48,108 nucleotides of DNA from Pseudonocardia sp. (lineage in GTDB: Bacteria; Actinomycetota; Actinomycetes; Mycobacteriales; Pseudonocardiaceae), in assembly GCF_029263155.1 (NCBI RefSeq), contig NZ_JAJCYB010000017.1, positions 1 to 48,108 on the forward strand, read 5' to 3'. Numbering within the stretch: the stretch's first letter is position 1; every line of letters starts with the position of its first letter. A model generated the notes under the pieces. That model was not told the DNA's origin. It made no database searches and was given only the letters and a program-made list of their open reading frames with translations. This document shows positions 35,010-43,021 of the stretch, piece after piece. A program made the translations under genes and the position numbers.

Positions 35010-35620
35010 CGGCGCGTCGCCCACACCGCGTAGAGCGGGTCGCCGCGCCCGGGCGGGGTCCGCAACCCGCCCCGGACCTGCCCGAACCCGCCGGACACCA
35101 CGAAGAACGCGTTGACGATCTGCAGCCTGCCCTCGTCGTCGGCGGCGAGCCAGCCGCGGATCGCCTTGGTCGGGAAGCAGCGGTTCGAGAACGTCACGAC
35201 GAACCGACCGCCCGGCCGCAGCACCCGCGCCACCTCACCGAACACCGCGACCGGATCCACGAGGTAGTCGACGGACACGCAGCAGACGGCGTCGTCGAAA
35301 CCGGCGTCGTCGAAGGGGAGGGTGGGATCGGCGTTGAGGTCGCGCACGACGTGCGAGGCGAGCATCGGGTTCGCGGCCAGCTCGTCGGCGTTCATGCCCA
35401 GGCCGACCAGCCGCCGCGGCGCCGCGGTGAAGTGCGAGACCCAGGAGGCGCACAGGTCGAGCACGTCGCCGTCGAGGCCCAGCTCGGCGTAGAGGGCCCC
35501 GACGGCGGCGATCGCCCGGTCGTCGATGTGGGTGACGAACCGGGGCGGGGCGTAGAACGCGGTGTCGGGCGAGGGGTCGGAGCGGTCGAAGAAACCGGGT
35601 GGGAACACGTCGTCGGCCAC
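35006..35620 (-). CDS. SAM-dependent methyltransferase-like protein
   Basis: 204 residues from a GTG at 35620. The motif I region reads DGDVLDLCASWVSHF, where the usual Gly-x-Gly is replaced by Ala-Ser-Trp, followed by VGLGMNADELAANP and VARVLRPGGRFVVTFSNRCF. The altered glycine motif is seen in a subgroup of Methyltransf_11-like proteins also found in plants and cyanobacteria. It overlaps the convergent dehydrogenase gene by four bases. Confidence 0.75.
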   Translation of the reverse strand: MADDVFPPGFFDRSDPSPDTAFYAPPRFVTHIDDRAIAAVGALYAELGLDGDVLDLCASWVSHFTAAPRRLVGLGMNADELAANPMLASHVVRDLNADPTLPFDDAGFDDAVCCVSVDYLVDPVAVFGEVARVLRPGGRFVVTFSNRCFPTKAIRGWLAADDEGRLQIVNAFFVVSGGFGQVRGGLRTPPGRGDPLYAVWATRR

Positions 35621-35701
35621 GCCGCGACGGTACCGCCGAGCATCCGCGATCAAGGGCAGATGGCGGCCGTCCGACCGTGCCCGGCGACCATCAGCCCTTG
35701 A

Positions 35702-36202
35702 TCAGCGCGACTCGGGGCTCCGGCCGTCGGGGCGCAGCCGCGGGCGGAGGTCGTCCGGGGACAGCGCGCCGGTCCCGCCGTCCTCGATCCGCCGGGCGAG
35801 CCGATCGGCGCGGGCGGCCAGGGCGGTGACGTCCAGCCCCGCCGGCGCGACGCCGACCCAGCGCCGCAGGTGATCCTGGCCACGGTCGAGCAGGGAGACC
35901 GCGCCGCGGGGGTTGCCGCGCTGGGCGTGGGTGAGCCCGACGGCGAGCTGTGCGAGGCCGCGCCACAGCTCCCGCTCGGCCGGAGCCGCCGCCTTCCACG
36001 CCGCCTCCAGCACCTCGTGCGCCGCGAACGGCTGACCGCCGTCGAGCAGCTCCTGGGCCTGGTCGACCGCCTGGTCCGCGGAGAGCACGAGCTCGTCCGG
36101 CAGGCGTTCCACCCCGACCGATCCGCGCGGCAGCGGCCGCCCCGCCGCGTCGCGGGGGCGGGCGTTGCGGGCCCGCCCGGAGCCGTCCCGGTCCCGGTCC
36201 AT
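35702..36202 (-). CDS. DUF309 protein
   Basis: 166 residues. The DUF309 signature is clear: LLDGGQPFAAHEVLEAAWKA followed by ELWRGLAQLAVGLTHAQRGN and GAVSLLDRGQDHLRRW. The FxxHEVLE motif is the conserved core of this helical family; its function is unknown. The N-terminus is Arg-rich. Divergent from the MFS transporter across a 106-bp gap. Confidence 0.88.
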   Translation of the reverse strand: MDRDRDGSGRARNARPRDAAGRPLPRGSVGVERLPDELVLSADQAVDQAQELLDGGQPFAAHEVLEAAWKAAAPAERELWRGLAQLAVGLTHAQRGNPRGAVSLLDRGQDHLRRWVGVAPAGLDVTALAARADRLARRIEDGGTGALSPDDLRPRLRPDGRSPESR

Positions 36203-36308
36203 GGCGCAACGATGCCATGCGGCGCGGAACAAACGGGGCGACGGCGTTCGTAGAGTCCGTGGGGAGCCGGGTACGCGGGACCGGCGCGAGAGACCTGGGG
36301 GACGCACG

Positions 36309-37724
36309 ATGACCGGCCCGACCACCCACATCCCGGAGCGCGCCGCGCCCGCCACCCGGACCAACCTGGTGATCGGGCTGCTGGTCGGCTCCGCGTTCGT
36401 CATGATCCTCAACGAGACGATCATGAGTGTGGCGCTGCCGACGCTGATCGTGGACCTGGCGGTCACCGCCAGCACCGCCCAGTGGCTGACCAGCGGTTTC
36501 TTCCTCACGATGGCCGTGGTTATCCCGATCACCGGGTTCCTGCTGCAACGGTTCACCCCGCGCCAGGTGTTCGTCGGTGCGATGTCGGCGTTCAGCACCG
36601 GCACCCTGGTCTCGGCGCTGGCCCCCGGCTACGGAGTGCTGCTGACCGGCCGGATCGTGCAGGCCGTCGGCACCGCCGTGATGATCCCGCTGCTGATGAC
36701 CACCGTGCTGCGGCTCGTGCCGGTGCAGCGGCGCGGGTCGATGATGGGCACGATCTCGATCGTCATCGCCGTGGCGCCCGCCGTCGGGCCGACCATCTCC
36801 GGGCTGATCCTCTCCGCCCTGGACTGGCGCTTCATGTTCTGGCTGGTGCTGCCGATCGCGCTGCTCGCGCTCGGGGCCGGGGTGGCGCTGCTGCGGGTCG
36901 ACTCGGAGACCCGGACGGTCCCGCTCGACGTGGCGTCGGTGGCGCTCTCGGCGGTCGGCTTCGCCGGGTTCGTCTACGGACTGACCGCGATCGGCGAGGC
37001 CGCGCGGGGCGGGGCGCTGGTCCCGCCGTGGATCCCGCTCGTGGTCGGCGCCGCGGCGCTCGTGGTGTTCGTGCGCCGCCAGCTCGTCCTGCAGCGGGCC
37101 GACCGGGCCCTGCTCGACCTGCGCCCGTTCACGCTGCGCCCGTTCGTCGTGTCGATCGTGCTGGTCGTGCTCAGCATGATGGCGCTGTTCGGCGCCCTGA
37201 TCCTGCTGCCGCTGTACCTGCAGGACGTGCTCGGCACCGATCCGTTCGTCACCGGGCTCGTCGTGCTGCCGGGCGGGCTGGTGATGGGCCTGCTCGGCCC
37301 GTTCGTCGGGCGTGCCTTCGACCGCATCGGTGCCCGCCCGCTGGTGATCCCCGGCGCGGTGGTGCTCAGCGGTTCGCTGTGGGCGCTCACGGCGTTCGTC
37401 GGCGCCCCGCTGTGGACGGTCGTGGTGATCCACATCGTGCTCAGCGCCGGCATCGCCCTGATGCTGACGCCGCTGATGACCGAGGCACTGGGGTCGCTGC
37501 CCGCCGACCTGTACTCGCACGGCAGCGCCATCGTCTCGACGCTGCAGCAGGTGGCCGGGGCGGCGGGCACCGCGCTGTTCGTCACGATGCTCACGCTGTT
37601 CTCGGCCTCCGGGGGTGCCACCGACGCCCCGGGCATCCGTGCGGCGTTCCTGGTCGGGGCGATCCTCTCGACGGCGGCCGTGGGGGTCTCGCTCCTGGTC
37701 CGTGGACGACAGCCCAGCCCATGA
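36309..37724 (+). CDS. MFS exporter, DHA2 (EmrB/QacA) family
   Basis: 471 residues with about 14 hydrophobic segments. Family motifs include FVMILNETIMSVALPTLIVD in helix 1, ITGFLLQRFTPRQVFVGAM (motif A) and a motif C-like stretch VAPAVGPTISGLILSALDWR. A proton-driven drug or metabolite exporter in the cytoplasmic membrane; substrate unknown. A hairpin terminator follows ten bases after the stop. Confidence 0.9.
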   Translation: MTGPTTHIPERAAPATRTNLVIGLLVGSAFVMILNETIMSVALPTLIVDLAVTASTAQWLTSGFFLTMAVVIPITGFLLQRFTPRQVFVGAMSAFSTGTLVSALAPGYGVLLTGRIVQAVGTAVMIPLLMTTVLRLVPVQRRGSMMGTISIVIAVAPAVGPTISGLILSALDWRFMFWLVLPIALLALGAGVALLRVDSETRTVPLDVASVALSAVGFAGFVYGLTAIGEAARGGALVPPWIPLVVGAAALVVFVRRQLVLQRADRALLDLRPFTLRPFVVSIVLVVLSMMALFGALILLPLYLQDVLGTDPFVTGLVVLPGGLVMGLLGPFVGRAFDRIGARPLVIPGAVVLSGSLWALTAFVGAPLWTVVVIHIVLSAGIALMLTPLMTEALGSLPADLYSHGSAIVSTLQQVAGAAGTALFVTMLTLFSASGGATDAPGIRAAFLVGAILSTAAVGVSLLVRGRQPSP

Positions 37725-37734
37725 TCGGCAGGAT

Positions 37735-37770
37735 CGGGACCTGAGCTGCGCATGTGCACGTCAGGTCCCG
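37735..37770 (+). terminator. Rho-independent-like hairpin after the MFS gene
   Basis: CGGGACCTGA (37735-37744) pairs perfectly with TCAGGTCCCG (37761-37770) over a 16-nt loop, just after the MFS stop and 45 bp beyond the 3' end of the convergent tRNA. No T-tract. Could serve both directions. Confidence 0.55.
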
Positions 37771-37814
37771 GACGGGGCGATCTCGGCCTACTGACTCGGA
37801 CGTGGTGCTCGGCG

Positions 37815-37887
37815 TGCCCCCGGTGCGACTCGAACGCACACTGGATGGGTTTTGAATCCATTGCCTCTGCCGTTGGGCTACGGGGGC
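37815..37887 (-). tRNA. tRNA with CAA anticodon (Leu by anticodon), short variable loop
   Basis: 73 nt fold into a full cloverleaf: acceptor GCCCCCG/CGGGGGC with discriminator A, D-arm GCC…GGC with GG in the loop, anticodon arm ATGGA-TTCAAAA-CCCAT (one A-C mismatch at 31-39), 5-nt variable loop, and T-arm GTGCG-TTCGAGT-CGCAC. U33 is followed by CAA at 34-36, which reads UUG leucine codons. CCA is not encoded. Ordinary bacterial tRNA-Leu is class II with a long variable arm; this one is class I, which is unusual. Confidence 0.88.
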
Positions 37888-38005
37888 TCGGCACGTCCAC
37901 GATAGCGGGTTGCGGTGGCCGGAGATCACAGCGCGGGCCGTCCGCAGGTCGGGCTACTCTGGATCCTTCCCGTTCCACCCCCCGTCCGGTGTGAGGAGTA
38001 GCCCG

Positions 38006-38641
38006 GTGACCCAGTCGGTTTCCGAGGAGAACAGCCCTGCGGACGAGGCCCGACCGGCCGTCGGCCTGCGGGTTCTCGTGGTCGAGGACGAGGCGCTCAT
38101 CCGCCTCGACCTCACCGAGATGCTGCGCGAGGAGGGCTACGTCGTCGCGGGCGAGGCCGGCGACGGCGAGCAGGCGGTGAAGCTGGCGCGCGAGCTGGCG
38201 CCGGACCTCGTGATCATGGACGTCAAGATGCCCAAGGTCGACGGGATCGCCGCGGCGGGCGAGATCGTCGCGGAGCGGATCGCACCGGTCGTCATGCTCA
38301 CCGCGTTCAGCCAGCGCGAGCTCATCGAGCAGGCGCGCGACGCAGGCGCGATGGCGTACCTCGTCAAGCCGTTCGCCCGCCACGAGCTGGTGCCCGCGAT
38401 CGAGCTGGCCGTCTCGCGGTTCGCCGAGCGCAAGGCCCTGGAGGACGAGGTGGCCACGCTGACCGACCGGCTGGAGACGCGCAAGATCGTCGACCGGGCC
38501 AAGGGTCTGCTGATGAGCCGGCAGTCGATGTCCGAGCCCGACGCGTTCCGCTGGATCCAGCGCACCGCGATGGACCGCCGCACCACGATGAAGGCGGTGG
38601 CCGAGGCCGTCGTGGACGGGCTCAATCCGCCGCGCGGCTGA
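38006..38641 (+). CDS. pdtaR: ANTAR-domain response regulator (PdtaR-like)
   Basis: 211 residues; GTG at 38006 with GAGGAG eight bases upstream. The receiver domain (LRVLVVEDEALIRLDLTEML) has phospho-acceptor Asp in LVIMDVKMPKVDG and a conserved lysine in AYLVKPFARHEL. A coiled linker (LEDEVATLTDRLETRKIVDR) leads to the RNA-binding ANTAR domain (AKGLLMSRQSMSEPDAFRWI, then MKAVAEAVVDG). In mycobacteria, PdtaR phosphorylated by PdtaS binds two-hexaloop RNA hairpins to antiterminate. No kinase gene is nearby. Confidence 0.92.
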   Translation: MTQSVSEENSPADEARPAVGLRVLVVEDEALIRLDLTEMLREEGYVVAGEAGDGEQAVKLARELAPDLVIMDVKMPKVDGIAAAGEIVAERIAPVVMLTAFSQRELIEQARDAGAMAYLVKPFARHELVPAIELAVSRFAERKALEDEVATLTDRLETRKIVDRAKGLLMSRQSMSEPDAFRWIQRTAMDRRTTMKAVAEAVVDGLNPPRG

Positions 38642-38790
38642 GCCGACCGGGGAGTTCTCCGCGCGTTCGGTCACGTCTTCGTCACGACCGTCGCCCGTTC
38701 GTGTCGATCGGGCCGACATCGAACTACCTTCTCCCCACCATCGTGCCCGGGCATCGAGCCCGGGCCGGGAACGTGCAGAAGGAGAACTGG

Positions 38791-40116
38791 ATGGCGCAGC
38801 GCGCTGCTTTCCGTGCGGCGGCCCTCGTGGGGGCCACCGCACTGGTGCTGGCCGGTTGTGGTGGCGGTGGCGGTGACACGGCCGATCCCGCCGCCGCACC
38901 GTCCACCGCCGACACGGCCGCCCCGGCCTGCGAGCCGGCACAGGCCACCCCGACCGGGTCGCCCAGCACCGACCCGCTGATCATCGGGTCGCTGCTGCCG
39001 GAGACCGGGAGCCTGGCGTTCCTCGGCCCGCCCGAGTTCGCGGGCGTCGACGTCGCGGTCACCGAGATCAACGACGCCGGCGGCGTGCTGGACCAGCCGA
39101 TCCAGCACCAGCGCGGCGACTCCGGTGACGACACGACCGACATCGTCAACCAGACCACCGACCGGCACCTGGCGGCCGGCGTGCAGGCCATCGTCGGCGC
39201 GGCCTCCTCGGGCGTCTCCAAGCTCGTGATCGACAAGATCACCGGCGCGGGCGTGGTGCAGTTCTCGCCCGCGAACACCTCCGACGAGTTCACCTGCTGG
39301 GAGGACTCCGGGCTGTACTTCCGGACGGCTCCGCCGGACGTCCTGCAGGCGCAGGCGCTGGCGGGCCTGATCGCCGGTGACGGCGCGCAGCGCGTCACGA
39401 TCCTGGCCCGCAACGACCCCTACGGTACGGGTCTCGCCGACAACACCGAGCAGAACCTGCTCACCGCCGGCATCCCGCAGGACCAGATCCAGAAGATCAT
39501 CTACGACCCCAACGCGGCGTCGTTCAACGCCGAGGTCGACCAGATCGTGCAGTTCGACCCCGACGGCATCGCGGTGATCGGCTTCGACGAGTCCAAGCGC
39601 ATCCTCACCCGGATGACCGAGGTGCAGATCGGGCCGGCCCAGAAGTCGGTGTACGGCACCGACGGCAACATGGGCAACGCGCTGGGCGAGGGGCTGCCCC
39701 CGGGCCTGCTGGAGGGCATGAAGGGCACCACGCCGCTGACCGAGCTGGCCGGGGACTTCCAGGAGCGGCTGCTGGCCCAGGACCCGAGCCTGACCGACTT
39801 CAACTACGCGGCCGAGTCCTACGACGCCGTGGTCATCACCGCGCTGGCCGCGGAGGCGGCCGGGTCCACCAACGGTGCCGACATCGCCTCGGAGATCAAC
39901 GGCATCACGGCCGACGGCGAGAAGTGCGAGACGTTCGCCGACTGCCTGGCGATCATCGACGCGGGGGGTGACCCGGACTACGACGGTGTGACCGGTGCAC
40001 TCAACTTCACCGCGGCGGGGGAGCCGGGTTCGGGTTCCTACGGCATCCTCAGCTTCACCGCCGAGAACACCATCGCCGACGACACCGAGTTCGTGATCGT
40101 GGGCGAGACCGGCTGA
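38791..40116 (+). CDS. Branched-chain amino-acid-type ABC substrate-binding lipoprotein 1
   Basis: 441 residues. Lipoprotein signal with lipobox VLAGC, a Gly-rich then Ala/Thr/Pro-rich linker, then a Peripla_BP_6 (LivJ-type) domain: IIGSLLPETGSLAFLGPPEF, VGAASSGVSKLVIDK, ILARNDPYGTGLADNTEQNL and YAAESYDAVVITALAAEAAG. Located outside the membrane, it delivers ligand to LivH/LivM. It converges with livF across a strong terminator, so it is transcribed separately from the permease operon. Ligand unknown: leucine-like amino acids or other small organic molecules. Confidence 0.88.
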   Translation: MAQRAAFRAAALVGATALVLAGCGGGGGDTADPAAAPSTADTAAPACEPAQATPTGSPSTDPLIIGSLLPETGSLAFLGPPEFAGVDVAVTEINDAGGVLDQPIQHQRGDSGDDTTDIVNQTTDRHLAAGVQAIVGAASSGVSKLVIDKITGAGVVQFSPANTSDEFTCWEDSGLYFRTAPPDVLQAQALAGLIAGDGAQRVTILARNDPYGTGLADNTEQNLLTAGIPQDQIQKIIYDPNAASFNAEVDQIVQFDPDGIAVIGFDESKRILTRMTEVQIGPAQKSVYGTDGNMGNALGEGLPPGLLEGMKGTTPLTELAGDFQERLLAQDPSLTDFNYAAESYDAVVITALAAEAAGSTNGADIASEINGITADGEKCETFADCLAIIDAGGDPDYDGVTGALNFTAAGEPGSGSYGILSFTAENTIADDTEFVIVGETG

Positions 40117-40135
40117 TCGTCAGCCGCGCACGACA

Positions 40136-40168
40136 GAGGGGGCGGTACCCGACGGGTGCCGCCCCCTC
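40136..40168. terminator. Strong bidirectional terminator hairpin
   Basis: GAGGGGGCGGTACCC (40136-40150) pairs with GGGTGCCGCCCCCTC (40154-40168) over a 3-nt loop: 15 bp with one T-G. It lies between convergent genes (binding protein and livF). Confidence 0.8.
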
Positions 40169-40182
40169 CGTGTGCGTGCGCG

Positions 40183-40998
40183 TCAGTTCGTCTCGCTGCT
40201 CCCGGCCAGCGTACCCAGGTACAGCTCGATGACCTTGGGGTCGTGCATGAGCGCCGGGCCCGTGTCGGTATAGGCGTTGCGGCCCTGGTCGAGCACGTAC
40301 CCCCGGTCGCACACCTGCAGGCAGCGGCGCGCGTTCTGCTCCACCATGATGATCGACACCCCGGCGGCGTTGATCTTCTTGCAGCGCACGAAGACCTCGT
40401 CCTGCAGCATCGGCGAGAGTCCCGCGGACGGCTCGTCGAGCAGCAGGACCGAGGGCTCCATCATCAACGCCCGGCCCATGGCCACCATCTGGCGCTCGCC
40501 GCCCGACAGCGACCCGCTCTTGACCTTGCGCCGGGCACCCAGCATCGGGAACAGCTCGGCCACGTGCGCGAACCGGTCGGCGAACGACTTCGGGCGCAGG
40601 TACACGCCCATCTGCATGTTCTCCTCGATGGTCAGCGACGGGAACACGTTGTTGTTCTGCGGCACGTAGCCGACGCCCTTGGTGACCAGGACGTGCGCCT
40701 TCGCCCCGGTGATGTCGGCGTCCCGCAGCCGCACGGTGCCCTTGCGCACCGGGATCAGCCCGAACATCGTCTTGAGCAGGGTGGACTTGCCCGCCCCGTT
40801 CGGCCCGATGATGCCCACGATCTCGCCCTGGCCGAGGAAGAAGTTGCAACCGGTCAGGATGTCCACGCCCGGGACGTAGCCCGCGACGAGGTCGTCGGCG
40901 CGCAGCAGCGCGTCGACGGCGAGCTCGCGGTGCCGTTCGGGGGTGGCGGCGAGCTCGGCGGGGGTGAGCCGGGGGGTGGTGTCGGGTGTCTCCGTCAC
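40183..40998 (-). CDS. livF: ABC transporter ATPase LivF
   Basis: 271 residues from a GTG that overlaps the livG stop (GTGA). Walker A GPNGAGKST, Q-loop VPQNNNVFPSLT, signature LSGGERQMVAMGRA, Walker B VLLLDEPSAGLSP and H-loop-equivalent IIMVEQNARR, the His-lacking form typical of LivF. The ~35-residue N-terminal extension is longer than in E. coli LivF. It energises uptake with LivG. Last gene of the operon, followed by the terminator. Confidence 0.93.
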   Translation of the reverse strand: MTETPDTTPRLTPAELAATPERHRELAVDALLRADDLVAGYVPGVDILTGCNFFLGQGEIVGIIGPNGAGKSTLLKTMFGLIPVRKGTVRLRDADITGAKAHVLVTKGVGYVPQNNNVFPSLTIEENMQMGVYLRPKSFADRFAHVAELFPMLGARRKVKSGSLSGGERQMVAMGRALMMEPSVLLLDEPSAGLSPMLQDEVFVRCKKINAAGVSIIMVEQNARRCLQVCDRGYVLDQGRNAYTDTGPALMHDPKVIELYLGTLAGSSETN

Positions 40999-42032
40999 GA
41001 TCTCGGCTCCTTGCCTGCCGCCGGCGGCTCCGCGGCCGCGGCCTGGGTCCCCATCTCGGCGGCCTCCATCTCGGCCACCAGCTCGGCCGTCTCGCCCACC
41101 GGGTTGCCCTCGTCGTCGAACTCCAGCGCCCGGTCGTGGTGCGCGCCCAGGTAGGCGTCGACCACGGCCCGGTTGGAGGAGAGCGCCTCCGGCGGGCCCT
41201 CGGCGATCACCGATCCCTGCGCCATCACCACCACCCAGTCGCTGACGTCGCGGATCACGTCCATGTCGTGCTCGACGAACACCACGGTCATGCCGTCGTC
41301 GCGCAGCGACCGGACGTGGCCGAGCAGGCTCTGGGTCAGCGCCGGGTTCACCCCCGCCATCGGTTCGTCGAGCATGACCACCGTCGGGTCCATCATGAGG
41401 GCCCGGGCCATCTCCAGCAGCTTGCGCTGGCCGCCCGAGAGCGATCCGGCGAGGTCGTCGGCCTTCGCGTCGAGCTTGAACCGGGCGAGCAGCTCCCGCG
41501 CCCGCTCGGTGACCTGCTTCTCCTGGCGGCCCCACGGGGTGAACAGGGCGCCGAAGAACGACTCGCCCCGCTGTCCCGTGGCGCCCAGGCGCATGTTGTC
41601 CAGCACGCTCAGCTTGGCCAGCGCCTTGGTGAGCTGGAACGTGCGGACGACCCCGAGCCGGGCGACCCGGTGCGAGGCCATCCGGTTGAGCGCGGTGCCG
41701 TCGAAGGTCCAGTTGCCGGTGTCGGCCCGGTCGAACCCGGTGAGCAGGTTGAACAGCGTGGTCTTGCCCGCGCCGTTGGGCCCGATGAGACCGGTGATCG
41801 CGCCGCGCTGGAACTCCAGGTGCGCGACGTCGACGGCGGTGAGCCCGCCGAAGGTCCGCGTCACGCCGTCGACGACCAGCACCGGGTCGGGTTTGGCCAC
41901 CCCCACCTCGGGGGCGACGCCGGCGAGTCGACCACCCGGCGTCGCGTCGCGTGGGGCCGGCTCGTCGGCGACGGGTGGTGGTTCGGTCAGGGGGTCCTCC
42001 CCGGGGCGGTGGTCGGGCTCGTCAGCGGCCAT
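40995..42032 (-). CDS. livG: ABC transporter ATPase LivG
   Basis: 345 residues, starting MAADEPDHRPGEDPLTEPPP and overlapping livM by 11 bases. Walker A GLIGPNGAGKTTLFNLLTGF, signature LSGGQRKLLEMARALM, Walker B TVVMLDEPMAGVNP and H-loop VVFVEHDMDVI. An acidic Pro-rich N-terminal extension of about 50 residues and a ~45-residue acidic/Ala-rich C-terminal tail (LEFDDEGNPVGETAELVAEM) are extra relative to E. coli LivG. Partner of LivF on the cytoplasmic face. Confidence 0.93.
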   Translation of the reverse strand: MAADEPDHRPGEDPLTEPPPVADEPAPRDATPGGRLAGVAPEVGVAKPDPVLVVDGVTRTFGGLTAVDVAHLEFQRGAITGLIGPNGAGKTTLFNLLTGFDRADTGNWTFDGTALNRMASHRVARLGVVRTFQLTKALAKLSVLDNMRLGATGQRGESFFGALFTPWGRQEKQVTERARELLARFKLDAKADDLAGSLSGGQRKLLEMARALMMDPTVVMLDEPMAGVNPALTQSLLGHVRSLRDDGMTVVFVEHDMDVIRDVSDWVVVMAQGSVIAEGPPEALSSNRAVVDAYLGAHHDRALEFDDEGNPVGETAELVAEMEAAEMGTQAAAAEPPAAGKEPRS

Positions 42033-43017
42033 CGAGTGCCACCTCCTGTCGACGTCCGAACAGTCCCTGCGGTCGGAAGACCATGAGCAGGCCGAGGAAC
42101 AGGCCGACGAGCACGAAGCGGATCGCGCCGACGTCCTGCGACTCGATGAAGGGCAGCAGCGGGTCGGCACCCGCGGTCGCCTGGCGCAGGAAACCGTCGG
42201 TGATCGAGAGCAGGAACCAGAAGACCATCGCCCCGATGACCGGCCCGAGCACGCGCCCGGCGCCGCCCAGGATCAGGGCCGCGTAGGCGAAGAAGGTCTG
42301 CGCGGGGGAGAAGAAGTCCGGGGTCAGCGACTGGGTCGCCAGCGCGTAGACGATCCCGCCGAGAGCTCCGAACACCCCGCCGAGCGCGAGCGCCTGCATC
42401 TTGTAGGCGAACACGTTCTTGCCCAGCGCGCGGGCGGCGTCCTCGTCCTCGCGGATGGCCTTGAGCACCCGGCCCCACGGGCTGCGGACCAGCAGGAAGG
42501 TCAGCAGCGTGCAGAGGATCACCACGGTCCACCCGACGACCATCGCCCAGAGGTCGTTGCGCAGGAACGTCAGCCCGAGGAACGAGTAGGACTGCTGGGT
42601 GAACGGGTTGGCCGCGGCGTAGGTGCCGCCGAACCCGGTGAGGCCCTGGGTGCCCCCGGTGAAGTCGGTCTGGGAGACCGACCGGGTGATCAGGCGCAGG
42701 ATCTCCGCGGCGGCGATCGTGACGATGGCCAGGTAGTCGGTGCGCAGGCGCAGCGTCGGGATGCCCAGCAGCAGCGCGAGCACCACCCCGGAGGCCATGC
42801 CGACCAGCACACCGGCCCACAGCGGCAGCCCGAAGGTCGCCACCGCGATCCCCATGCCGTAGCCGCCGACCAGGGCGAACCCGATCTGCCCGAAGTTGAG
42901 CAGGCCGGTGTACCCGAAGTGGATGTTGAGCCCCAGTGCGAGCAGGGCGAAGAAGATGGCCGACGGCCCGATGAACTGGGCCACCCCGTTGGAGAGCAGC
43001 GCTCCGAAGTCGATCAT
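42022..43017 (-). CDS. livM: ABC transporter permease LivM
   Basis: 331 residues with about nine hydrophobic helices. The BPD_transp_2 signature is visible: GLNIHFGYTGLLNFGQIGFA, then RLRTDYLAIVTIAAAEILRL and the EAA-like loop ALGKNVFAYKMQALALGGVF; C-terminus ALILGGAGRVLGPVIGAMVF. It starts four bases after the livH stop and overlaps livG. Forms the translocation pore with LivH. Confidence 0.92.
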   Translation of the reverse strand: MIDFGALLSNGVAQFIGPSAIFFALLALGLNIHFGYTGLLNFGQIGFALVGGYGMGIAVATFGLPLWAGVLVGMASGVVLALLLGIPTLRLRTDYLAIVTIAAAEILRLITRSVSQTDFTGGTQGLTGFGGTYAAANPFTQQSYSFLGLTFLRNDLWAMVVGWTVVILCTLLTFLLVRSPWGRVLKAIREDEDAARALGKNVFAYKMQALALGGVFGALGGIVYALATQSLTPDFFSPAQTFFAYAALILGGAGRVLGPVIGAMVFWFLLSITDGFLRQATAGADPLLPFIESQDVGAIRFVLVGLFLGLLMVFRPQGLFGRRQEVALDGR

Positions 43018-43021
43018 GCCG

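Noticed and set aside
36309..37724. Antisense open frames rich in His/Asp/Gln over the MFS gene
   Set aside because: The plus-strand product has a full set of transmembrane helices and family motifs; the antisense frames have none.
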